Shown here in pieces: positions 8,217 through 14,229 of a DNA stretch of 14,261 nt. Below the pieces are notes generated by a model. The model was not told the DNA's origin, made no database searches, and saw only the letters and a list, made by a program, of their open reading frames with translations. The DNA comes from Actinomycetota bacterium (GTDB lineage: Bacteria; Actinomycetota; Humimicrobiia; Humimicrobiales; Humimicrobiaceae), in contig JAFGDA010000032.1 in NCBI GenBank assembly GCA_016932375.1, forward strand, positions 1 through 14,261, in the 5' to 3' direction. A program made the translations under genes and the position numbers. How positions within the stretch are numbered: position 1 is the first letter of the stretch; each line of letters opens with the position of its first letter.

Positions 8217-8405
8217 TTAGATAATTACTGTAATGGCCTGCGCCACAGTTGAATCTCCACCGGCAGGAGCCGGAGCTTCTATTGTTATTGCCCTGAGCAG
8301 ATACCCATGCACTAAAGTACGTGGAACTCTGCCCTTCGGTTCTTTATAGGAGTCTGGATTATATCCGGACAGCCTATCAACTGAAGCCTGGTGGTTTAAC
8401 GGCAT
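8217..8405 (-). CDS. Possible small protein of 62 residues in the transporter operon
   Basis: The 228-nt gap between the binding-protein gene and the first permease gene is nearly filled by one reading frame: ATG at 8405, 23 nt after the upstream stop, ending 16 nt before the permease start. The product begins 'MPLNHQASVDRLSGYNPD' and ends 'GGDSTVAQAITVII'; it has no signal peptide, membrane segment or motif I recognise. Only a weak AGAAG precedes the start. Tight fitting between neighbours and G-rich first codon positions in the second half support a gene. The lack of any recognised family, and the possibility that the gap is a spacer tuning expression of binding protein against permeases or a decayed insert, argue against. 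Confidence 0.35.
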   Translation of the reverse strand: MPLNHQASVDRLSGYNPDSYKEPKGRVPRTLVHGYLLRAITIEAPAPAGGDSTVAQAITVII

Positions 8406-8428
8406 ACTAAAATTCTTCTATCTTTCAA

Positions 8429-9889
8429 TTATTCTGCTGAAGACATCCAATCCTTAAAGGCCTGCACAAGTGTGGGATTATCATTCTGCCATTTCTCAAT
8501 AAACTCCTGTGCTCCTTCAGCAGCTTCATCAGGAGTCGTGCTTCCCGTCCACATAAGACTTGTGAAAGGATTTACGATTTCCGCTTCAAACTGTGTTGGG
8601 TAAAGGTACTGGTACCATGGACCTGATTTATTTATCATCCAATCCAGTACCTTTTTATCGACTTCGGATGTTATGAAACTTTCATCAAATTGAAAAGTCG
8701 GGGCAATCGCATATGCGCTCTCATACATGGCCTGGACCCTGTCAGCCCTGTGCATAAATTTAAAGAATAAAGCTGCTTCCTCGGGATTCTCTGCAAGGGT
8801 GGGTATACCAAGTACCTGTACAGGTCCCCCAACCGTATCGGCAAGATCACCTGTCCCGATAACGGGGAACTTCATAACACCAACTTTATCGGGACCCATC
8901 TGCTGTTCCCACCTGACCAGTTCAGGCTGGGTTGTCCATGTTGTAGCTGCCAGTTCCCTGACAAACAACTCATGGCCCTGATAGTGGTCTATGGAAGTTA
9001 TGTCTTCGTTAAACATTCCCAATTTCACCATTTCATCAAGCTTATCCCAGTAAAACCTGTGCCCTGGATCCGTGTATTTTTCTTCCCCGATAACCGGTTT
9101 CCAAAGGTCCAGGATGGAATCATATTCCTGGGCACCCCAGAAGCTCATAAATTCACCGCCATCGTAATTATCCTTGTCGCCTGCTCCAATAAGCGGGATG
9201 CCTATAGCTTTAAGCTTTTCTGAAGCATCCACCCATTCATCCCAGGTGGCTGGGGGGTTATCAGGATCCAATCCGGCCTGGCTAAAAAGTTCTTTATTAT
9301 ATACACCGGCCATACCTATTGCATAAAATGGAAAACCATAAACATCACCTTTGTAGGTGGTATACAGCTTTGCCATCGGCCATAATTGATCCAGTTCCTC
9401 CTGCGTAAAGAATTTACTGAAAGGCTGGACATTACCTAAAAATGCCTGCTCGAGGCACCATATTCCTCCAAAGAAGAACTGTATATCGGGGACATCCCCT
9501 GCTTCTATCGCTGCCTGGAACCCGGCAAATACCTGCTCGATGGACTGAAGGGTAGTCTCAACATCTATATTTGGATACTCTTCCTCAAAGAGAGCAACGG
9601 TCTCTTCCATCCAGGGTTCCAACCCCTGCGCTTCCGTTTCTCCCCACCACCAGATCCTCAAGGTTACCTGTTCTTCTCCGGATGCAGCAGGTCCGGATTC
9701 TTCGGCAGCGCTTTCCGTTTCTGCAGTTTCTTCAGCAGCTTCCCCTGCTGTTTCTCCTGTTGCTTCTTCAGCCGGTCCATCTTCCCCGGTTTTACAACCT
9801 GAAAGCGGGAAGGCCAGCATCATGGCGGTAAACAACAGTGTCACCATAAACCACATCATTGATTTTTTCATTTTAAGACCAAAATTCAT
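8429..9889 (-). CDS. Extracellular sugar-binding lipoprotein of a CUT1 ABC transporter (SBP family 1)
   Basis: A 486-residue solute-binding protein. The N-terminus is a lipoprotein signal: positive start, hydrophobic stretch (11-28) and lipobox LSGC with the lipidated cysteine at residue 32. An acidic Glu/Ala/Thr-rich tether (about 33-73) precedes the mature domain, which opens 'VTLRIWWWGETEAQGLEPW' and contains family-1 landmarks: 'FEEEYPNIDVET', 'GDVPDIQFFFGG', 'VYGFPFYAIGMAGVYNKELF', 'PPATWDEWVDASEKLKAIGI' and, near the end, 'FTSLMWTGSTTPDEAAEGA'. Many aromatic residues fit a carbohydrate ligand. GGAG about 8 nt upstream of ATG 9889 supports the start. It is the first main gene of the operon and would deliver substrate to the two permeases. 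The ligand is unknown; a methylated or amino sugar is suggested only by downstream genes. Confidence 0.94.
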   Translation of the reverse strand: MNFGLKMKKSMMWFMVTLLFTAMMLAFPLSGCKTGEDGPAEEATGETAGEAAEETAETESAAEESGPAASGEEQVTLRIWWWGETEAQGLEPWMEETVALFEEEYPNIDVETTLQSIEQVFAGFQAAIEAGDVPDIQFFFGGIWCLEQAFLGNVQPFSKFFTQEELDQLWPMAKLYTTYKGDVYGFPFYAIGMAGVYNKELFSQAGLDPDNPPATWDEWVDASEKLKAIGIPLIGAGDKDNYDGGEFMSFWGAQEYDSILDLWKPVIGEEKYTDPGHRFYWDKLDEMVKLGMFNEDITSIDHYQGHELFVRELAATTWTTQPELVRWEQQMGPDKVGVMKFPVIGTGDLADTVGGPVQVLGIPTLAENPEEAALFFKFMHRADRVQAMYESAYAIAPTFQFDESFITSEVDKKVLDWMINKSGPWYQYLYPTQFEAEIVNPFTSLMWTGSTTPDEAAEGAQEFIEKWQNDNPTLVQAFKDWMSSAE

Positions 9890-9907
9890 TTTTCTACTCC
9901 TTATAGC

Positions 9908-9936
9908 ATTTACTTTTTAAGTAGTATTTAGTAAAT
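9908..9936. promoter_or_regulatory. Operator-like inverted repeat before the sugar-binding protein gene
   Basis: ATTTACT (9908-9914) and AGTAAAT (9930-9936) form 7-bp perfect arms around a 15-bp spacer, ending 19 bp before the binding-protein start codon. The left part, TTACTTTTTAA (9910-9920), matches 9 of 11 positions of TTACTTACTAA in the palindrome before the ROK gene. This could be a site for the ROK repressor on its target operon. The sequence is AT-rich, so this is a weak candidate. Confidence 0.35.
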
Positions 9937-9941
9937 TCTGT

Positions 9942-10000
9942 TTGAGATTTGTTTTTATGTGAGCAAGGCTTTAAAAGTTCATCATATAAACAAATCTCAC
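9942..10000 (-). repeat. Long inverted repeat in the leader of the sugar operon
   Basis: TTGAGATTTGTTTTTATG (9942-9959) pairs with CATATAAACAAATCTCAC (9983-10000) at 16 of 18 positions, with a 23-nt loop. It lies between the ROK gene and the binding-protein gene. No U-run follows in the minus direction, so it does not look like a simple terminator; it may be an mRNA leader stem or a protein-binding site. In the plus direction no terminator role is needed, since no plus-strand gene is upstream. Confidence 0.6.
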
Positions 10001-10017
10001 TGATATGTTATGTTCAT
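9997..10017 (-). other. Candidate six-codon upstream reading frame in the operon leader
   Basis: An AAGGGGG ribosome-binding-like sequence (10027-10021) precedes ATG at 10017, which opens the short frame MNITYQ and stops with TGA at 9999-9997. The stop codon falls within the first arm of the inverted repeat, so ribosome position could affect folding. A polypurine stretch in the mRNA sense (about 10086-10021) surrounds it, and such stretches make SD-like sequences by chance. No promoter for this region could be assigned with confidence. Confidence 0.25.
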
Positions 10018-10178
10018 ATTCCCCCTTTCTGTTCAATATCCTTTGCTTTCTACTTTTTTTTTCACCATCCTTTCTTTTTCATTCACTAAAAATATACAGG
10101 CAATATTGGTTTTGATATTTTGTGTTAATCGAAACCGGATAAATCTTTTTTATTTTTTAATACAAAACAACCCTCATA

Positions 10179-11447
10179 TCATTTATAATCAATTCTTTTT
10201 TCTATTTTATATGGGAACATATCCATCAACAGGAATTCTATAGCCTGACGCGAGGCCCCCATTATTCCAACATTCTCACCAAGTGAAGACAGCTTGATTA
10301 CCGGTGATTTAAAAGGGACCGCTTTTTTTATTCGTTCGATGATTGGCTCAACGAATAATCTTTCAGTTCCCGGAAGGTTGCAGATATCACCACCAAGGAC
10401 AATTACCTGGGGATTCTGGATTAGTATCAAATTAATTATTCCAAATGATAAGAAATTAACAATTTCAGTTATAACCTTATTTGCAATCCTGTCTCCCTTT
10501 ATCGCCGCTTCACATATAAATGAAGGTTCGATTTTATCAATATCGTTTTTTATGATATCCATGATTATGGTTTTTTTACCGCTCCTGATCTCTTTTATGG
10601 CCCTGGTCCTTAAACTGTGTATGGAAGCCGAGCTCTCCAGGTAACTATCTTCATTTACCCCGGAATTAAAATCATCGGGTTTCACAAATATATATGCAAT
10701 TTCTCCGGCTATCCCCTGTGTGCCCTTAAAAAGATTGTTATCGGAAATTATCCCGGCACCTATTCCCTTGCTTACTTCTAAAAAAACAATATCCTTGTGC
10801 TTCCTTCCTTCACCGTAGTGCTTCTCGCCAAGGGCAGATAATATTACATCATTTTCTATATATATGGGAATATTGAATTCCCTGCCCAAAACATTTTTAA
10901 GCCTTAAATCCTTCCAATCCTTATAAACAGGAGAGTCAATAATCTTTCCCGAGTCTTCCTCTATCCTTGCAGGGACCCCAATACAGATAGCTTCGATCTC
11001 AAGTTTTTCAATTTTATTGTTTTCCCTGATCTCTTTTAAAATTTTATTTATTTCATTAATAATCTTCTTTAATATATCTTTTTTGCTCGAGAGGCTTATA
11101 CCTTTGAATTTTTTAACGATATCTCCATTAAAATTCGTTATTGCAGTCATCATTTTTTCTTTACCCAGATCTATCCCGATCACATAGCTTTTCTTTGGAT
11201 TTATCATTAGCTGGATCGGCCTTTTCCCGCCTGAAGTTATTTTCTTTTCAGTTTCAATCACGTATTTCTGCTCAATCAGCTTATCAATAATCCTTGAAAC
11301 CGTAGGTTTGCTTATCCCTAGGTCCCTTGCTATCTGTGCCCTTGAAGTTATCTTACTTTTCCTGAGATGATCAAAAATAATTGAGATGTTTATCTTATTC
11401 TGTAAACTTGAATCCACGATATCGGTAAATTTAAGGGACTTTTTCAT
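10179..11447 (-). CDS. ROK-family transcriptional repressor (NagC/XylR type)
   Basis: A 422-residue regulator. Residues about 20-75 form a winged helix-turn-helix, 'SRAQIARDLGISKPTVSRIIDKLIEQ' region with wing 'SGGKRPI'. The remainder is a ROK sugar-kinase-like sensor domain: 'GIDLGKEKMMTAITNFNG' (91-108), 'IGVPARIEE' (156-164), 'IYIENDVILSALGEKHYGEG' (195-214, D200 at the catalytic-aspartate position), 'LEVSKGIGAGIISDNNLFKG' (223-242) and 'GEIAYIFV' (248-255). The usual GH...CxCGxxGC zinc cluster is absent: His of 'GEIGH' is Tyr, and the cysteines are replaced in 'DDFNSGVNEDSYLESSAS'. ROK repressors are released by sugars. It is encoded just upstream of the transporter operon, and its own start region carries a palindromic operator, suggesting autorepression and control of the operon. 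No Shine-Dalgarno sequence is visible before ATG 11447. Confidence 0.92.
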   Translation of the reverse strand: MKKSLKFTDIVDSSLQNKINISIIFDHLRKSKITSRAQIARDLGISKPTVSRIIDKLIEQKYVIETEKKITSGGKRPIQLMINPKKSYVIGIDLGKEKMMTAITNFNGDIVKKFKGISLSSKKDILKKIINEINKILKEIRENNKIEKLEIEAICIGVPARIEEDSGKIIDSPVYKDWKDLRLKNVLGREFNIPIYIENDVILSALGEKHYGEGRKHKDIVFLEVSKGIGAGIISDNNLFKGTQGIAGEIAYIFVKPDDFNSGVNEDSYLESSASIHSLRTRAIKEIRSGKKTIIMDIIKNDIDKIEPSFICEAAIKGDRIANKVITEIVNFLSFGIINLILIQNPQVIVLGGDICNLPGTERLFVEPIIERIKKAVPFKSPVIKLSSLGENVGIMGASRQAIEFLLMDMFPYKIEKRIDYK

Positions 11448-11453
11448 TTTATA

Positions 11454-11478
11454 TTAGTTAGTGACTGTTACTTACTAA
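11454..11478. promoter_or_regulatory. Predicted ROK repressor operator (25-bp near-perfect palindrome)
   Basis: The plus strand reads TTAGTTAGTGAC, a central T, then GTTACTTACTAA; 20 of 24 flanking positions are symmetric. It covers the predicted transcription start, just downstream of the -10 element, and lies 6 bp before the ROK start codon. The outer TTAGT...ACTAA resembles the Bacillus XylR operator (also a ROK protein), with TTAGTTTGTTT-type half-sites. Binding by the adjacent gene product is inferred. Confidence 0.75.
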
Positions 11479-11480
11479 AG

Positions 11481-11509
11481 AATTTAACAAAAAATACTCT
11501 TCCTGTCAA
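11481..11509 (-). promoter_or_regulatory. Strong sigma-70-type promoter of the ROK gene
   Basis: On the minus strand a consensus TTGACA (11509-11504) is followed after 17 bp by TAAATT (11486-11481), with TGT directly before the -10 (an extended -10). Predicted transcription would start near 11474, inside the palindromic operator, giving a leader of only about 26 nt. Confidence 0.75.
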
Positions 11510-11593
11510 TATCATTTCAATCTGCATCATTGAAGGATTAAGTGATATATTAAACAATACCTGATATATGCCTGCCTAAATGCTGTTAAAATG

Positions 11594-11620
11594 ATAAAAC
11601 CCCTTTTAAAGGGGTTTTAT
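11594..11620 (-). terminator. Intrinsic terminator after the Ig-like protein gene
   Basis: ATAAAACCCCTTT (11594-11606) and AAAGGGGTTTTAT (11608-11620) are perfect 13-bp arms around a single T. The stem has a GGGG/CCCC core with A- and T-rich outer parts, followed on the minus strand by more T-rich sequence. It lies 55 bp after the stop codon at 11676 and separates that gene from the ROK promoter. Its symmetry would allow it to work in both directions. Confidence 0.85.
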
Positions 11621-11675
11621 CCTGCTTATATCTGTCTTTTAAATAATTATCTTACCGGTATTATTGTTTTATGGG

Positions 11676-12995
11676 CTATCCGGGTATCTCGTACTCTATG
11701 TGAAGCGATATATCACCAAGCACAAACCTGTACCAGTCCTGGATCCCATCCGATGTCACGCCGCTCAGGCTTATCTTAAGCTGGAACCTGTCATCACCAT
11801 CATCAACAGCATCCTGGAGCGCTGCTTCCAGCTCAGCAGTCGAGAAATTAAAATTCGTCATTGTAGCCGAAGTCGGGAATATGCTTAAAAAATCCCCGCC
11901 GGTTCCCTGGTCAGCAAGCTCCAGTGTGCTGCCGTAGTCAAATAACCTCACATGCACGTCCGGCAATGCTTCCGGGTGGCCTTCTGTGTAATTTACAGGC
12001 ATCGAAACGGAGGCATCTTTTATGTCCACATCATCGAGATCGCTGATATCCTCTATATCAAAGCTGAGGTACGTTTTTATCTGCCTGTCATTGGTGTAAT
12101 CCCCCACATAAGTATAGGTAGCTCCGGGATGTGCACTGTGCTCCACAATTATATAACCACTGAGAGCCCCGGTTACCCCGATATTAACATCATGTTCTTC
12201 AGGCTCCTCTTCTTCTTCTGGTATTTCGCAACCCCAGGTGAATTCCATGGTATCTGTTGCCGTGCCCTCAGAGTTTGTTGCCGTAGCGGTAAGGGTATAA
12301 GTATCGCCGGGATTATTAATATTTACCTGTGCCCTTCTACTCCCCCAGGCGCCACTGCTATCATCCCTGCTGAAATTCACTGTAGGGGCAGGGTTTCCGG
12401 TAACATGCGCCTCCACCCTGTAATAACACACATCTTCCTGGAGAGTGGGGCCCATATAGATTTCAATTTCTATGGTTGGGGCTGTCCTAACTGCACCCCC
12501 ATCTTCATCTTCGCCAGTTTCCTCTTCTTCTTCTGTGGCTTCTTCAGTCTCTTCCTCTCCTGCAGTCCCATCTTCGGCTGTCCCTTCTTCTGCAGTTTCC
12601 TCTTCTTCTCCTCCTTCTTCTACCTCTTCTTCTGCAATTTCCCCGCTGCACTGACCCTCAAGAGTGATAGTTGCAGTAGCAGTTCCGGAAGAATTTACGG
12701 CTGTAGCAGTAAGGGTATAGGAACTTCCTGCCTCAACACCCACCTCTACCCTTCCTGAACCAATAGGACTTACATTATCTTCATCATCGAATTCGATTTC
12801 AGGATCAGGGCTGCCCGTGGTAATTGCTTCCACCCGGTAATAGCACATATTTCCTGTTTCGGAATAGTCGGGCCCGTCATATATTTCCAGCTTGACCGTT
12901 GGGGCTTCACGGGTACCGAAGCACTGGGCGGATAAACTCACAAGGGATATCAGTGTGATGATTACGAGGAAAAGAAAAAAATTTCTTCTTTTCAT
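11676..12995 (-). CDS. Secreted protein with two Ig-like repeats, acidic linker and C-terminal beta-rich domain
   Basis: A 439-residue exported protein of no named family. Residues 1-23 form a signal peptide (MKRR, then a hydrophobic core, ending SLSA). C25 is preceded by SAQ, a poor lipobox, so lipid anchoring is doubtful. Two related Ig/PKD-like repeats follow at 31-116 and 172-256; both contain 'CYYRVEA', 'TGSPDPEIEF' or 'TGNPAPTVNF', and 'YTLTATA'. Each has a cysteine pair (C51/C116, C190/C256) at nearly equal spacing, probably disulfides. A Glu/Thr/Gly-rich linker (119-167) separates them. Residues about 269-439 look like a surface jelly-roll module: 'YVGDYTNDRQIKTYLSFDIEDI', 'KDASVSM' and 'LHIEYEIPG'. 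ATG 12995 has GAGG about 8 nt upstream. A carbohydrate-, surface- or matrix-binding role is plausible but unproven; its own promoter and terminator suggest a single-gene unit. Confidence 0.85.
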   Translation of the reverse strand: MKRRNFFLFLVIITLISLVSLSAQCFGTREAPTVKLEIYDGPDYSETGNMCYYRVEAITTGSPDPEIEFDDEDNVSPIGSGRVEVGVEAGSSYTLTATAVNSSGTATATITLEGQCSGEIAEEEVEEGGEEEETAEEGTAEDGTAGEEETEEATEEEEETGEDEDGGAVRTAPTIEIEIYMGPTLQEDVCYYRVEAHVTGNPAPTVNFSRDDSSGAWGSRRAQVNINNPGDTYTLTATATNSEGTATDTMEFTWGCEIPEEEEEPEEHDVNIGVTGALSGYIIVEHSAHPGATYTYVGDYTNDRQIKTYLSFDIEDISDLDDVDIKDASVSMPVNYTEGHPEALPDVHVRLFDYGSTLELADQGTGGDFLSIFPTSATMTNFNFSTAELEAALQDAVDDGDDRFQLKISLSGVTSDGIQDWYRFVLGDISLHIEYEIPG

Positions 12996-13026
12996 GATAA
13001 CCTCGGTTGATTCTTATTAAATAAGG

Positions 13027-13041
13027 TTAGTACTAATTATA
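13027..13041 (-). promoter_or_regulatory. Candidate -10 box and adjacent palindrome before the Ig-like protein gene
   Basis: A perfect TATAAT on the minus strand (13041-13036) lies about 40 bp upstream of the start codon at 12995. It abuts the perfect palindrome TTAGTACTAA (13027-13036), which shares the TTAGT/ACTAA ends of the ROK operator but without a spacer. No good -35 hexamer is seen at normal spacing. Confidence 0.35.
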
Positions 13042-13149
13042 TCTTATTATGCCTGTAAGTAGAATATAAATATTTCCATGCTTCTGCCGTTAATTATTTT
13101 TAACCCGGGGGCCACTACAGGAATAGTTATCTTATGCTTTATAAAAAAA

Positions 13150-14229
13150 TTATCCGTTAATAATATGCCCTGAAACCATATCGCCGACTCCGGAGGTACT
13201 GTAACCCATCTTTCCGGCGCTGAGGCTTTTTAGCCTGGTACATGCAACTGCTACTGCACTTTCTATGGACCGTGCAGCTGCATCTTCCCCGAGGTGTTTC
13301 AGCATCATCCTGCCGGCTTCTATGGCCGCAAGAGGATTTATTACATTTTTCCCGGTATATTTTGGAGCGGATCCTCCAATGGGCTCAAACATGGAAGTGC
13401 CTGCCGGATTTATATTGCCACCTGCAGCTATCCCCATTCCTCCCTGGACCATTGCCCCGAGATCTGTAATTATGTCCCCGAACATATTGGAAGTTACCAT
13501 CACATCGTACCACTCGGGATTTTTTACCGTCCACATTGTGGCTGCGTCAATATGGTTATAATCAGTTTTAATACCGGGATAGTTTTTTGCCATTTCGGTA
13601 AAAGCCCTGAACCAGAGATCCCCTACATATGTCAGGACATTGGTCTTATGTACAAGTGTAAGATTGCCCGGCTTTCCTTCCTTTTTTCTTTCCACTGCCA
13701 TTTCGAATGCGTATTTCAGGCATCGGTCCACCATTTGCCTGTCATAGACCATGACCTGGACCGCCACTTCGTAAGGAGTCCCCTTCCTTGTCGTTCCGCC
13801 GTTGCCTGTATAGACCCCGCCCGTGTTTTCCCTTATTACTATGAAATCTATATCTTCAGGTTTCTTACCCTTAAGGGGCGTATCTACTCCAGGATAAAGT
13901 TTTACCGGCCTTAAGTTTATATACTGGTCAAGGGCAAACCTCAGTTTCAAAAGGATACCGGTCTCAAGTATTCCGGGCGCTACGTCCGGATGTCCTATTG
14001 CGCCAAGGAATATGGCCCTGAATTTTCTCAAGTCATCTATTGCTGAGTCCGGAAGGGTCTCGCCGGTTTTTAAATAATGTTCCCCTCCAAAATCAAATTC
14101 AGTAAAATCGTAACTTATACCATGCTTTTCCCCTGCTGCTTCAAGGACCTTAATGCCTTCCCTGACAACTTCCGGGCCTGTGCCGTCTCCAGGTATTACG
14201 GCTATCCTGTACCTGTTTTTTTCAACCAT
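13150..14229 (-). CDS. leuB: Isocitrate/isopropylmalate dehydrogenase family, probable 3-isopropylmalate dehydrogenase
   Basis: A 359-residue beta-decarboxylating dehydrogenase, full length for LeuB. It would oxidise and decarboxylate 3-isopropylmalate in leucine synthesis in the cytoplasm. Visible: 'IPGDGTGPEV' (12-21), 'ETGILLKLRFALDQYINLRPV' region (89-109) with Arg97 and Arg107, 'IRENTGGVYTG' (132-142) with Arg133 and Tyr140, Lys195 in 'VHKTNVL', Asp228 in 'HIDAAT' and metal-binding Asp252/Asp256 in 'NMFGDIITD'. The extra residue in the substrate segment and 'YTGNGG' resemble actinobacterial LeuB. The cofactor loop reads 'FEPIGGSAPKYTG' (281-293): Gly replaces the usual His, and Lys290-Tyr291 sit where NAD-dependent LeuB has Asp-Ile and E. 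coli NADP-isocitrate dehydrogenase has Lys344-Tyr345. Isocitrate, homoisocitrate or tartrate as substrate is therefore possible. No leucine-pathway neighbour is visible downstream. Confidence 0.88.
   Translation of the reverse strand: MVEKNRYRIAVIPGDGTGPEVVREGIKVLEAAGEKHGISYDFTEFDFGGEHYLKTGETLPDSAIDDLRKFRAIFLGAIGHPDVAPGILETGILLKLRFALDQYINLRPVKLYPGVDTPLKGKKPEDIDFIVIRENTGGVYTGNGGTTRKGTPYEVAVQVMVYDRQMVDRCLKYAFEMAVERKKEGKPGNLTLVHKTNVLTYVGDLWFRAFTEMAKNYPGIKTDYNHIDAATMWTVKNPEWYDVMVTSNMFGDIITDLGAMVQGGMGIAAGGNINPAGTSMFEPIGGSAPKYTGKNVINPLAAIEAGRMMLKHLGEDAAARSIESAVAVACTRLKSLSAGKMGYSTSGVGDMVSGHIING

Noticed and set aside
8217..8428. Cobalamin or other riboswitch between binding protein and permease
   Set aside because: The position is inside an operon and I see no conserved riboswitch core in the gap on the minus strand.
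9942..10000. Rho-independent terminator of the ROK gene
   Set aside because: The stem is AT-rich with a 23-nt loop, lies about 180 nt past the stop codon, and has no T-run after it on the minus strand.
12472..12654. Plus-strand serine-rich reading frame
   Set aside because: It is the antisense of the repetitive Glu/Thr linker of the Ig-like protein and has no independent support.
13085..13149. Terminator after the leuB-like gene
   Set aside because: The CCCGGG core near 13104 has no extended stem and no suitable T-run, so no terminator can be called.
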